64,000 nucleotides of DNA, from assembly GCA_038030265.1 (NCBI GenBank), contig CM075941.1, forward strand, positions 7,378,001 to 7,442,000, in the 5' to 3' direction. Shown piece by piece: positions 31,901 through 44,024 of the stretch (position 1 is the first letter of the stretch; each line of letters begins with the position of its first letter). The notes below the pieces were generated by a model. The model was not told where the DNA came from, did not search any database, and saw only the letters and a list, made by a program, of their open reading frames with translations. This DNA comes from Corythucha ciliata. Taxonomy: Eukaryota > Arthropoda > Insecta > Hemiptera > Tingidae. The position numbers and the translations under genes were made by a program.

Positions 31901-34256
31901 GTTATTTCCGTTTTATTTGTTTCCATGCCAGTTTCATGCTGCCGATTTCTTGAAAAATACTTGTGACGGAAACTTGGTGGGTGTGGGAGGGGGCTCTGTT
32001 TTTATATTGTGTATTTGGGTTATGGCGTTTCTAGAACTCGTATTTGAAAAAGCTTGACCTTTCTCGGCAACATGCATTCATACACACATTGGGGACTCTT
32101 CAGAAAAAAAAGGGGGGGGAGGTAGTGCGATATTCATGCATTTTCTTTTCAACTTGAAAAAAAAACTCAAGTTGATCTGGCGAACAACACTGGTTTGGAA
32201 GGTCCATCTCCAGAGCTGGTGTCATTGTTTTCTTGTTTGAACTGAACACCATTTTACTGTTTGAACCGATTGAAATGTCGATTGGACGATCTTAACTATT
32301 CTAAAACAAAAGAGCTCGTAAAATTCTGACGTTCGTTTTTATTTCTCGTCCCACTAAAGGCGAGCTGTTTGTTCATTTTATTCATAGCACTCCCGGCCGA
32401 CTGGAGTTCCCAAAAAAACATTACTTCACCCCTTTGGAACAAACATTTATAGTACAGCCAAGAGTGAAGGGAGATAACTGTTTTCTCACTCCGCTTCCAT
32501 TACTGAGAAAACGATGGATATCTTATGGGGTGGGGTGGGAGTAAAAGGAACAACAAAGGAAGAGGTTCGCAGGGACACACATGCATTAACAACTGAGCTC
32601 GTAGCAATATAAAATGGTAATTCTTGTCTCCTTGTTTATTAATCACCTCAATTTGAAATGAAAGTTAAATTTTTTTCTCGACGATTTCGTTCCCTAGCAC
32701 GCTCAATCTAAAAGGGTGGTTGGGGAGCACGTATGTTTTTTTGCCTAAATTTATTGTAAATGAGATTCATCCTTCCGTCTCTCCACCCACGTCTACTCAA
32801 CTGCAGCAATGAAATCGAGGACCAATACTGCACGACTTCCATTTCAATCCAATCTTTTTTCAAATTCAAGAAAATACCGACCGCTGTTCAATTTTACTTC
32901 GCTGTGAAAAACTGCTATTAACTATGAAAACCAAGCGACAAAAAGTGTTGAATGTAAGGCCGGGGGAGGGGCACGCACGTAATTGTGAGCTTTGGAAAAT
33001 ATACTTCCTTGTTTTCTGGGGGAAAAGTCGGGCTTTCATTTTGGGGGGGATCTCTAAAAATCCATAGCACTCTTGACGTAAAGCCCTTTTTTTTACAGTA
33101 AGAGAAAAGGGACGGGAAAATATAGAGGCGTAAAATGTAAACGTTTATGCATGGTAAGAATGACAACCCGTTTCTATCACCAACCCTCTTTTAAAAGAAA
33201 AACAAAAATAAAACATGAAGTGTCTTCCAACATTCAAAGAATAGATCCTCAGAAACAATAGAATGCTCTCTTTCCCCATCACCGGTCCCCGAAGAAAGAT
33301 CGCTCTTTTCGAAAAAGACTTGGAGGTTTTCTCTCACAGTTTGATTTATTTATTTTTTTTAGTAATAACAGGTGGGTTTTTGCTCGGTAAAAATTAAATA
33401 AATTTTATATTCTCCTCTTCAGGGTCTTTTCAAATTTAGTCTAGTCAAATTATCCGAATAAAATGGGTTACCTTGCAAAAGGTCCAGTGTGATTTTTTAT
33501 TTCTTTATCTTCTATGTATAGGTAAGGAGTGTTTGAAAAAAAAAAAATGTAAATTCTAAAACCCTCAACTCAACTTTTGGCCGCCCGAAAACCGCGATTT
33601 TCCAGCAATTTTTTCAGTTTTTTTTTTTTTTTTTCAAATATCCCTGGAACCATCGGCTTTAGAGAAAACCCTCCCATCCAATACAGTTAGGACAATAAAT
33701 TTCCTACATCTTTTGTACTCGAAGTATTTCTCTACGACCAATGTGGAGCGCGCTACAGCCTCTCGGACCATTTTTCCTGTAATGGTCGAAAGTCTTAAAA
33801 TCGCCAGTTTCCAACGAAAAATACGTTCGGTAAGCTTCATTTCTTGTTGTCAACATTCATCCCTTTGTCTTTCCCAACTTTATTCGTCCCTCCTCCCTCT
33901 ACTCGGTTGAAATTTTCAAAATCCTTTTTTTTCGGCCAAGCTGAAACCTTGGCTCTTCGACACACCAGTCAAGGATTCACCATGACGCTTGCTTGCAAGT
34001 GTTCGGCAAACCGGTGTCGAATACCGGGGTTGTTAAAACGGACTATTAGACATAATTTGAAGCTTATGAAGAAGAAGAGCCAACACGCGATCCCTGGTGG
34101 CTACTTCAGAGCTAAAATGGACAAAAAGCGCTAGTTCTAAAATAAAACTATACTGAAAAATAAAAAGATACTGATTTCCTGCAGTTGGATGATGTGCTAT
34201 TATTATTATTTTTCTTGATAATTGTTCTTTTTTTCTTCTTTTTCATTGTACTTTAG
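31901..34256. other. Unassigned sequence upstream of the phosphatase exon
   Basis: Apart from the short repeat at 33439-33488 nothing is recognised. It could be intron of the phosphatase gene. Conserved phosphatase motifs (such as the DHSH region) are not seen here. Confidence 0.5.
33439..33488. repeat. Inverted partner of 8426-8476
   Basis: GTCTAGTCAAATTATCCGAA through CCTTGCAAAAGGTCCAGT is the reverse complement of the 8426-8476 block with a few changes. Confidence 0.6.
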
Positions 34257-34606
34257 GCACAGACACCAAAGTATCAGACGTTGATGGCCAACCATACTGG
34301 ACTCTTTTGTACGGGAACGGTCCTGGATATTCGACTCCACGAGCCGTCCCAGCGAACGTGACAGGATCCGAAAAGAACGCCGTTCATAGTTCGGCCGTTC
34401 CACGACAATGGGCGACCCATGGCGGGGAAGATGTTCCCGCCATGGCTCAAGGCCCTCTCGACTTGATCCTCTTTTCCGGGACGATGGATCAGACTGTCGT
34501 CGCTCACGCTATCGCCTACGCGGCCTGTTATCCACCGTACAGTCAACGGTGTAGCGTTAGCAATGCGAGCAGCAGCGCTCCTGTGAATAAGCAACAGGTT
34601 GGTAAC
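34257..34606 (+). CDS. Alkaline phosphatase, C-terminal exon
   Basis: This segment encodes the end of a eukaryotic (membrane-bound type) alkaline phosphatase, a zinc/magnesium phosphomonoesterase usually anchored outside the cell. Diagnostic blocks: DVDGQPYWTLLYGNGPGY, then the zinc-ligand loop WATHGGEDVPAMAQGP, then LFSGTMDQTVVAHAIAYAAC. It follows a clear acceptor (pyrimidine tract then TTTAG at 34252-34256) and opens with two bases of a split codon. The 3' limit is uncertain: a weak GT donor may follow AACAG at about 34591-34597, or the frame simply stops at 34607-34609. A hydrophobic GPI tail is not seen. No other exons are found in the window. GC and codon use are richer than the surroundings, as expected for a real host exon. 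Confidence 0.85.
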
Positions 34607-34609
34607 TAA

Positions 34610-35877
34610 CTCTTACATAAAATTAAAACAAAGGCTCATTTTATTATTCATTTCGTTTAGTTCAATAGATTCATCTTCGAAGGAAAGTAAAATGAAAGTA
34701 ACCTGCTTTTTACTCTCCTATAATTGGATCCTCATTAATAATCTCTCAATTAGCCTAAGATTACGAACCAAACTTCTTCAACTTTTTTTTAAAGCCAAGT
34801 TTCTTTGACAATTTCCCCTTCCACTGAATTTTTTCAACCACTCTTTAAATAAAATCCATCGATTGACTTCTATTGCCTCCAAACTCTAAAAAGACATCAG
34901 AATTGGAAACTGGATGGAAAGCCTTCAGCACCCAGTGATTTTATTCATCTTTCAACACCCCTCTCCACTACTTCTTCAATTCCATTTTTCTTTTTCTCTT
35001 TTTTACTTGTGATACTTTATTCTTCTTGTACTATTCAGTTTAGATTGTCTTCATTCTCTTTTTCCGTTCTCCCCACCTTTTTTGCGCAGCCGTGGCTTGT
35101 CACACAATCCACCCTCTTTTTTTGTGAGAACTATAGAACCTCGCTGGTGGTCTACCAGGAACCCAATACTTTTTCCAATGTCTCGGTCACTCGCCTGCTT
35201 CAAATCTACCTGCCTGTCACAATCATGCTACATAACTAAATTGAAAGAGAGAAAAAAGAAATCCTCTTGCTGTTAGGTATGCCGCACAACTTTATTTATG
35301 GCTGTCAGTAAAAAAAGAAGAAAACGTTACAGAATATTCTTCTTCACGTTTCTGTCTCTACTCATAAATGTATTTTCAAGTCATGTTCTTGCTTTCACTC
35401 CACAACTGAAACGTGAATTCAGATTATCAAAGACATATTATTTTATTTTATGTATTTATTTATTTATTATTATTATTAACATTCTGTCATCATTAATTTG
35501 GTTGGTGAGTGCGTAGATACGGCATGTGTTGTTCATAGGGTGATGGCCAACTGCCAAGTTAATTCCTCATCAAAAACGACACTGATACGTTTTCCAATTG
35601 CACAAAAATCTACTTCTGAGGCGATTCATATCATATCTACGCGTTCTCTCTGATTGTGAGTAAAAATCGTGAGTTAATGAAGAAGACGGGTGAAAATAAA
35701 ATGTCCCGGTGATTTTTATGCAAGTGGAAAACGCTTTAAACATTTAATTATGTATCAGCTTCTCAGGCGACGACATTTTTTCCATCAAGAGTCTGCTAGA
35801 TTTTGAAACGAATTGATTAGGTAACAAATAGCGCAGTTCTCCTCCAGAGCTGAGAAAGAACGCCTTTATATATGAAC
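34610..35877. other. Unassigned AT-rich sequence
   Basis: Short open frames (for example 35298-35516, with a hydrophobic stretch) lack support. The 3' end of the phosphatase gene might lie here. Confidence 0.5.
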
Positions 35878-36796
35878 GCCTTTCGAATGGTGTATTACAA
35901 ACTGTATTTACGTGAACCATGAGGGCAGCAGGCACGCTAGAAACAGAAAAAACGTACGAAAATGGTCGTATTGGAGCGATAATCACTTGGGATTATGTCC
36001 TTAGCGGACCCCTGTAATTTGCAAAATAAGACGGCTATGGGCTATGGTGGTATGCTAACTTCATCTAGGGGCGGTGAGACATGAATTCAAATGTGAAGGA
36101 TAGTTTCTCAGCCCCCACCCCTACGGATGGATCCATAATTATTGTTACTTCAACCACTCGTCACCGCCGGCCGTCAAGCCCGGAGGTGGTGGTAGATTCC
36201 TTGTACACTCGGCGTTGACACTAATTTGAACACTTCCCTTGAGAATCACGCCAAGTCTCCCGTTCTTTAATGAAAAGAGCCCAGAGACCCGTCACATAAG
36301 AAGCGTGGTTGGCTTTTTAAGCATTTCATACCTCCTGTGGACATGAAAAATAATTCTAGCCATCATGAGAGGGGTTTATGATGGCGTGGTAGACAGGAAG
36401 GGAGCGGGAAAACCACATGAGTCCCAGATTACTACTACCTGCGTGGCTATAGCTATGTATAAAAAAGTATGGATTCATTAGAAGGGGGGGGGTGAGCACT
36501 CTGTCCTTCTTAGTAGAGCACGCCGAGAGGCCATACCGCCGTTGAAATGAAGTTACTCCCATAGACTGAATCGTATTTTGAAAATTAGAGGGTCTGCTAA
36601 GGACATAATCCCAAGTGATTATCGCTCCAATACGACCATTTTCCTACGTTTTTTCTAACAGTATCTAAGCTATCGATTATTTACGGGCAAAGGCAAACAA
36701 AAATTTTTTTTTTTGCTACGTTTTTTCTGTTTCCAGCGTGCCTGCTGCCCTCATGGTTCACGTAAATACGGTTTGTAATACACCATTCGAAAGGCC
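35878..36796. mobile_element. Foldback element with a small insertion in its right arm
   Basis: Left arm 35878-36036 and right arm 36572-36796 are inverted copies (GCCTTTCGAATGGTGTATTA on the left; complement on the right). The right arm carries about 59 extra bases bracketed by CTACGTTTTTTCT at 36644-36656 and 36716-36728, a sequence present once in the left arm, so it looks like a target duplication. The centre is non-coding. Confidence 0.75.
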
Positions 36797-36989
36797 ATCG
36801 AATGGAGAAGTTTTCATCAATTTTGCCACTCATGAGACCATAAAACAGCTGACGTATGCCACCTTGAAATTCACCTGCTATTTTTAGCATTTCATTTTTC
36901 CTGTGTTTGCGTGCAGATTATATGTTCAAATTAACTCCGAAAACCCATTCTAATGACAGATTCGAGAAGGAAATTTCCTGCTCTTTCCG

Positions 36990-37203
36990 AATCAGTCATT
37001 AGTTTTTGTCTAAGCTTGGATTGCGAGCTGTGAATCCACTCTTTGTGTAAAAAAAAGTCACGAAGAGCGTGAAAACAGGAAAATGCCGATATCTCGTAAG
37101 GTAACCACTTTCGACCATATGTTCATATGGTATTTTTGAAGCGTCCAGGTGTGTACTACAACATGGCAAAGTATTGCACATTCCTCCTGAAACACCCTGT
37201 ATA
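36990..37203. repeat. Single terminus of a TACAGGGTG-type element
   Basis: Read on the minus strand from 37203: TATACAGGGTGTTTCAGGAG, then TGTTGTAGTAC and an inner palindrome around CATATGAACATATG. Layout matches the ends of the foldback at 38514-39827 (same first bases, TGTTGTAGTAC, inner palindrome at the same place) though the sequences diverge. No second end is found. Confidence 0.55.
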
Positions 37204-38513
37204 TCTACCTCATAATACCTCAAACACCACAGTGATATACGCAAAATGGCACTAAAGAAAAGGGACCATTAATGCATCACTGAAAATTGAAGTTTATTAT
37301 AAGTGTTTTCTTCTTGTTTTATATTTCAGGTAATGGGATAAGAAAAGTGTTGGGGTGATATAGCAGAAATGCAGCTTCGTGATTTTATAGTTCCATTCGA
37401 TTTACGTTAAACATTTCAAATAGCAATGCCTATTTGGATCAGAGAAACGGTAGGAGTCATTTCTAATGTGGATCATAGTGAAAAAAATTAATTCTTCGGA
37501 AGAGTCATCTATAATTAACGTCAATCATAATTTCAACCCACTCCTCCCCCACCTGCCTATTTATTTTATTTTCAAACGCCCAATAGTTGGATTAATTTAG
37601 GTCAGTCAGACGAAATTATAATTTCAAATTAAAAATTATAATTTCGCTTGGCTTGAGGAAGTAAAAGTGATCTCACTTTTTGTTAAAAGAATAATATTTC
37701 AATTTTTCCTATTTTATTCTCACGAGGAGCTTATCGGCAAAATCGGCTGTCAGGGAAAAACGTAAATCACTGGTAGACATTAGAATCACTGCCGTTCTTC
37801 TTCTTCTGCTTCTCTTACCTACCTCCTCACTCTACCACTGAGAAAATGCTTGAAAACTGATGCTCTCGACGTTGTGGCCTTTAAAACTGTCGTAAAAACT
37901 TTCTGGGAGGAGCGGAAGTTTCCGTATACCTTGAACCCGACGCACGGGATTGATTGCATACCATCTCGTTCGCTTCATAAGCTATATGGACTGGAAATTT
38001 ATCTCCCAGCGTTAAACTGAGCAACAGTGATGGGCTTCAGGTCGAGCAGGAGAATTCAACGAAACTTGGCGAGGGGGGAGGTGAACAGTGAAGGGAGTGT
38101 TGAGAAAAAATACTTTATTTTCGATGTTATTTTAATGATTAATGGAAGAGATTTTGATGGCGAGTAACTAACCACATATCACGAAGTGGCAAAACAATAA
38201 GTTCCGTCTCCCCCCCCCCCCACTACATTGTAAATAATTTGATAATTGTGTTCTCCTATAGGTGCTAAATGCGTATGAACGTCTCTCTCTAAAATTAAAA
38301 GATACTATAGGTACCTGCGAAATTTCCACATTTCGAAAGTTTTATGAATAAGACCGGTAGCGAGTTTCAGTGGACAGCGATATAAAGCGCGGTTTTTAAC
38401 CAACCAACTTCTTTGAATTAATATTATTCACAAATCTATATTACGTGGAAAAAAATAAACTAGTATTGAACTTACAACAGCCACTTTTAACTGGTATATA
38501 GATTTAATTGGTA
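37204..38513. other. Unassigned sequence
   Basis: No gene recognised. Confidence 0.55.
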
Positions 38514-39827
38514 TATACAGGGTGATTCAGGAGGAGATGCATATACTGAAGTATGTTGTAGTACTAAGTATTTGCGACCAAAATCACCCTATGAGCATAG
38601 GGTCGCAAATGCTTTCCTTCTGAGATAGACGTACAATAGCGTTTTTTCAGCGACTGCCTACTTTTTCTCCAAAAACTAGATTTCACGGCCGATTCGCTGG
38701 GCTTAGAATAAAACTGTTGACGTTTTTGAAAAGAGCACAAAATTTCACTTCAGAAAACAGTGCTCTGCATCGCTGTAAACGTTCCTCAGTATTTTTTATG
38801 ATTTTTCAAATATGACGAAAGTTACTTTTTTGAAATGTCTCCTATAATTCAGCGACTGTTTTCTGCAAAATTTACAATGCTTCCAATATGGTCCCAATAT
38901 CAGAAAAACATGCCCGTTTTGTGAGCTATCCAATGACCTCCTCAAAATTGAAGTTGGTCCAATTTTGAGAGAGATATCACTCATAAAATCCGAAAAAACA
39001 AGGTGTAAAAGAGCAAAATCAGTAAGTTTGTCCCAGTAAAAAAGTGTCCCCTTAAAAGTACTATTGCGCCTTACGGAAGGCAATTATTGCTTGGGATTCA
39101 ATCCGATAATATCCCTTTAGCGCAAAAAATTAAAAACCAGCCCCCCCCCAACATCTTTTTCGGAACCGAAAATAATGAGTTTGGGGGGGGGGGGCAATTC
39201 GTCGTTTTTTGCGTTTAAGTGACATTTTCGGACTAAATTCCAAGCAATATTTGCCTTTCGTAAGTACAATGGTACGTTTAAGGTACATAAAGACAATTTT
39301 TTTTATCGGACAAACATACTGATTTTGCACGTTTACACCTTGTTTTTTCGGATTTCATGTGTGATATCTCTCTCAAAATTGGACCAACTTCAATTTTGAG
39401 GAGGTCATTGGAAAGCTCACAAAACGGGCATGTTTTTCTCATATTGGGACCATACTGGAAGCATTGTAATTTTTGCAGAAAACAGTCGCTGAATTATAGG
39501 AGAAATTTCAAAAAAGTAACTTCCGTCATTTTTGAAAAATCATAAAAAATACTAAGGAACTTTTACAGCGATGCAGAGCACTGTTTTCTGAAGTAAAATT
39601 TTGTGCTCTTTTCAAAAACGTCAACAGTTTTTTTCTAAGCCCCGCGGTTCGGCCGTGAAATCTAGTTTTTGGAGAAAAAGTAGGCACTCGCTAAAAAAAC
39701 ACAATTGTACGTGTATCTCAGAAGGAAAGCATTTGCGACCCTATGCTCATAGGGTGATTTTGGTCGCAAATACTTAGTACTACAACATACTTCAGTATAT
39801 GCATCTCCTCCTGAATCACCCTGTATA
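38514..39827. mobile_element. 1.3-kb foldback element, TACAGGGTG ends
   Basis: Nearly the whole element is an inverted repeat: arms about 38514-39110 and 39215-39827. The ends read TATACAGGGTGATTCAGGAG and its complement, so a TA dinucleotide flanks TACAGGG...CCCTGTA. Sub-terminal palindromes (CACCCTATGAGCATAGGGT) occur in both arms. The short centre holds a C run and a G run. No transposase. TA flanks suggest a Tc1/mariner-type mobiliser, but this is inference. Confidence 0.85.
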
Positions 39828-39924
39828 CGCATTTCGGACCCAACCCGGTACCCTTCTTCTGCTCCACGTAACCAAAATTAGAATTACAATTACAATAAAA
39901 ATAACAATAACAATAACATGAGAA

Positions 39925-41708
39925 TTACAAGCGATAATTTAATTAACTTCAAAAGATGCCGCGCCGTCGAAAAGAAAGTTCGCAACGCAGCGAAACGACA
40001 AAGCTGGGCTACTATGTGAGCACTAGAAGCACTAGTACCCCTTCCAGAGAAGTCTGGAACAAATTAAAGACGCTAACAGGACGAACCCCCAATAACAATT
40101 TACCTATCCTACAAACCGATACTCGGGTCATCGACGACCCTGCCGAAACTGTCGAAATCTTCGTGGACCACTACAAAAAATATAAAATATACACTTCCCT
40201 AACAAGTTTTTCCGTCTCTAACAACATCAAATCAAAACACTACGCATTCCAATTCTACAGAATACTACAACGTTCCCTTCACAATGCCTGAACTTCTCAG
40301 GGCCCTTAAAAACTGTACCTCAAAAACTCCAGGACCGGATAATATGCCATACTCCTTTATCCGTCAGTTAACAATTGAACAAAAAAACCATCTACTTTCA
40401 CTATACAACAACCTGTGAAGAACAGGGCAATACCCAGCGAATTGGAAGGAAGTTTACATAATTCCTTTACCAAAACCCAATAAAGATCACAGCAGGCCAG
40501 AAAGCTACAGACCAATCTCACTCTCAAACTGTTTGGGTAAAGTGTATGAAATCATGATAAACTGCAGATTGAAATGGCTCCTTGAAGTACTTAACTTCTT
40601 CAGCCCCAACCAGGCCGGCTTTCGCCGAGGGTACCGAACAACAGACCAACTAACGCGGATTGAAAACCATATCCAAAATGCATTCCTTCAAAGACAGCAC
40701 GTCACCGCTATATTCTTTGATATCCAACGAGCATTCGATACAGCTAACAGGCAAGCAATCGTTGACGAATTAATAAATATTAATGTCACAGGAAATCTCC
40801 TACAGACAATCGTGAACTTCCTGGAGGAAAGGACATTCTGCGTCTGACTGTTCAACTACATTTCCAAAAAACGCGATCAAACATCTGGTCTTCCTCAAGG
40901 AGCAGTACTCACCACCATGCTATTTTCAATAGCTGTCAACAAAATTGTTTTGCATATACCTTCGAACTATTTGTAGATGACTTAGCTCTCTACTACACTC
41001 ACGACAAACACTCTGACCCGCGAGAAACACTCCAACCTGTCCTAAACCAATTAATAAACACAGCACAACAACAAGGCTTCACCTTCTCTGCTGAAAAAAC
41101 GGTCGTGGTTCACTTCTGCTGTCTCCAACAACATCCATTACCGGCACTGTTCCACGGCAACGAAAGGATAGAGTACCAACATAGCACACAATTTCTGGGC
41201 CTCGTATTGGACAGCCAATTACGATGGAAAGAACATATCGCACACGTTACCACCAAATGCACCCGGGCAATATCATTACTGAAACTGCTAGCTCACCAAA
41301 CTTGGGGATCGGACACCAAGATGCTACTGCCGATCTTCACCTCCCTGATAAAATCAAAAATAGACTATGGTTTACCCGTATACTCATCCGCTCGGAAAAC
41401 CTGGATGCAAAAAATTGAGAAAATCTACAACCTCGGTCTCAGAATAGCGCTAGGTGCCTTTAGAACCAGTCCTCAAAACAGTCTTTACATTTTGGCAGGA
41501 CAATTGCCACCTAAATTGAATCAAGAACTTCAAGTTATACTGTACTCCGCTTCGATAAAAACCAAACCCGACCATGTACTCTATCCCTATTTGCTGGGGG
41601 AACACGATCATGAAGCTTATCAGTTCCAAATTACACGTACCAGGATACTAACTATTCGATACCAAGAAATCCTAACGAAATACCGGATCACCATTAACCC
41701 TTTGCTGC
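39925..41708 (+). pseudogene. I-like LINE ORF2 fragment, RT (before gap)
   Basis: Plus-strand reverse transcriptase of a fourth I-like LINE family. It starts abruptly in the linker (SDNLINFKR near 39930, equivalent to ENLIQFKKL of the intact LINE), then SKTPGPDNMPYSFI, SYRPISLSNCLGKVYE, AGFRRGYRTTDQL, IFFDIQRAFD (motif A), SGLPQGAVLTTM (motif B) and FVDDLALYY (catalytic, Phe for Tyr). Several in-frame stops (for example near 40418 and 40846) and frame changes make it a pseudogene. It runs into the N gap at 41709. Confidence 0.85.
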
Positions 41709-42208
41709 NNNNNNNNNNNNNNNNNNNNNNNNNNNNNNNNNNNNNNNNNNNNNNNNNNNNNNNNNNNNNNNNNNNNNNNNNNNNNNNNNNNNNNNNNNNN
41801 NNNNNNNNNNNNNNNNNNNNNNNNNNNNNNNNNNNNNNNNNNNNNNNNNNNNNNNNNNNNNNNNNNNNNNNNNNNNNNNNNNNNNNNNNNNNNNNNNNNN
41901 NNNNNNNNNNNNNNNNNNNNNNNNNNNNNNNNNNNNNNNNNNNNNNNNNNNNNNNNNNNNNNNNNNNNNNNNNNNNNNNNNNNNNNNNNNNNNNNNNNNN
42001 NNNNNNNNNNNNNNNNNNNNNNNNNNNNNNNNNNNNNNNNNNNNNNNNNNNNNNNNNNNNNNNNNNNNNNNNNNNNNNNNNNNNNNNNNNNNNNNNNNNN
42101 NNNNNNNNNNNNNNNNNNNNNNNNNNNNNNNNNNNNNNNNNNNNNNNNNNNNNNNNNNNNNNNNNNNNNNNNNNNNNNNNNNNNNNNNNNNNNNNNNNNN
42201 NNNNNNNN
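41709..42208. other. Assembly gap (500 N)
   Basis: Exactly 500 N. The sequence on its right (42209-42975) repeats the sequence on its left (40941-41708), so the gap probably hides a mis-assembled or tandemly duplicated stretch. Confidence 1.
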
Positions 42209-42975
42209 AAAATTGTTTTGCATATACCTTCGAACTATTTGTAGATGACTTAGCTCTCTACTACACTCACGACAAACACTCTGACCCGCGAGAAACACTC
42301 CAACCTGTCCTAAACCAATTAATAAACACAGCACAACAACAAGGCTTCACCTTCTCTGCTGAAAAAACGGTCGTGGTTCACTTCTGCTGTCTCCAACAAC
42401 ATCCATTACCGGCACTGTTCCACGGCAACAAAAGGATAGAGTACCAACATAGCACACAATTTCTGGGCCTCGTATTGGACAGCCAATTACGATGGAAAGA
42501 ACATATCGCACACGTTACCACCAAATGCACACCGGCAATGTCATTACTGAAACTGCTAGCTCACCAAACTTGGGGATCGGACACCAAGATGCTACTGCAG
42601 ATCTTCACCTCCCTGATAAAATCAAAAATAGACTATGGTTTACCCGTATACTCATCCGCTCGGAAAACCTGGATGCAAAAAATGAGAAAATCTACAACCT
42701 CGGTCTCAGAATAGCGCTAGGTGCCTTTAGAACCAGTCCTCAAAACAGTCTTTACATTTTGGCAGGACAATTGCCACCTAAATTGAATCAAGAACTTCAA
42801 GTTATACTGTACTCCGCTTCGATAAAAACCAAACCCGACCATGTACTCTATCCCTATTTGCTGGGGGAACACGATCATGAAGCTTATCAGTTCCAAATTA
42901 CACGTACCAGGATACTAACTATTCGATACCAAGAAATCCTAACGAAATACCGGATCACCATTAACCCTTTGCTGC
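42209..42975 (+). pseudogene. Repeat of the LINE RT segment (after gap)
   Basis: Near-identical to 40941-41708, beginning at the same AAAATTGTTTTGCATATACC and ending at the same TTTGCTGC, with a 1-base deletion near 42683 (AAAAATGAG versus AAAAATTGAG) and a few substitutions. It covers the catalytic FVDDLALYY through the RT C-terminus. The LINE stops at 42975 where gypsy sequence begins. Confidence 0.88.
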
Positions 42976-43730
42976 CAGAAACTAGTCGGTTTGGTGACAG
43001 CGTTTAGGCGTCGGAAATCACAAGGTCGCCAGATGCCGTCTTTTTTAGGAGCGAGGTGGAGCGGACTAGACCAACAAGATTTAGAGGGACGACAGATGCC
43101 GAGGTCTAGCATTGTTTGGAATTCTGCTTTGGCAGCTTTCAACTTGTCGGGGTGAAGACGTCGAAAGCGGGAACGAACAGGTGGTCCGGTGGTTTCGATT
43201 GCGTGCTGGGTATTGTGTGGTAGAGATGGGCGTGGAAAGGAGGGAGGTTGAACGATCTCAGGGAATTGCGTGAGCAACGCGGCAAACTTATTCGTCGTGT
43301 CACAGAGGTTCAGGCGTGCTGGGTTATTCGACGGTGCAGTTGAAGGATGAACACCAGCGACAGAAAGTTGAGGAGTGCCATCCAACAGACGATGACGACG
43401 GAGGTCGATGAGAAGATCGAAGTGTGCCAAGAAGTGGGCTCCAATAATGGGGTATGTTACCTCTGTGAGGACGAAGGGCCATCGAAACGAACGGTGAAGA
43501 CCGAAATCGAGTGAGAGAAGGCGGGAACCATACGTATGGATCGCAGAACCATCAGCAGTAGACAAAATGAACTTCTGTGGGCCATTAGTTTTGTCGCGGC
43601 GCGTGCAGGGAATGACGCTTACGTCGGCGCCTGAGTCGATGAGGAAACGAACTTTGGTAGTTTTATCGGTGACAAATAGGCGGCGTGTCGAGTTACGGCG
43701 ATCGCTTGCCGCCACCTGCGATCGGAACAT
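42976..43730 (-). pseudogene. Gypsy pol: protease and start of RT
   Basis: Aspartic protease with the active site FLIDSGADVSVIP and flap region, followed by the RT N-terminus (RFRRLHPDKLKAAKAEF, SPLHLAPKKDGIWRPCDFRRLNAV). Cut inside the RT, long before the catalytic YxDD, so no functional polymerase remains. The last codons before the frame ends derive from the neighbouring LINE. Confidence 0.85.
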
Positions 43731-44024
43731 TAGTTTTTTGAAGAAAAGGAACAGGGGGAACGACAGTTTTGAGCTTTGTTACCGAACCTTTCGTGATAAT
43801 AACAGAAACCTGTTTTTGGGGGTGAAGTGTGCAGTTCTGGTTTGGGACAAGGTGTTCTGTAGCGAAGGCGTATCAGCGAGGGGGTTGAACGTTGATCGAG
43901 GTCGGTAAGGCGTTGAGTGAGCCGTTGGATCGCGTCGAGAAGGGTGGAAGAAGAAGGTGCGGAAGTTGTGGGTTCGGAAGGGGAATGTGTTGACTCTGGA
44001 GGAAGGAAGTGATGTCGTCCACGG

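Noticed and set aside
33844..34134. Cys/Lys-rich small ORF before the phosphatase exon
   Set aside because: Contains no phosphatase motif and no domain I recognise; not supported as an exon.
35298..35516. ORF with hydrophobic C-terminus as the phosphatase GPI-anchor exon
   Set aside because: Starts with a basic stretch and lacks an acceptor and phase consistent with the exon at 34257.
41105..42334. Long frames spanning the second N gap
   Set aside because: Same reason; the real LINE frames on each side are listed instead.
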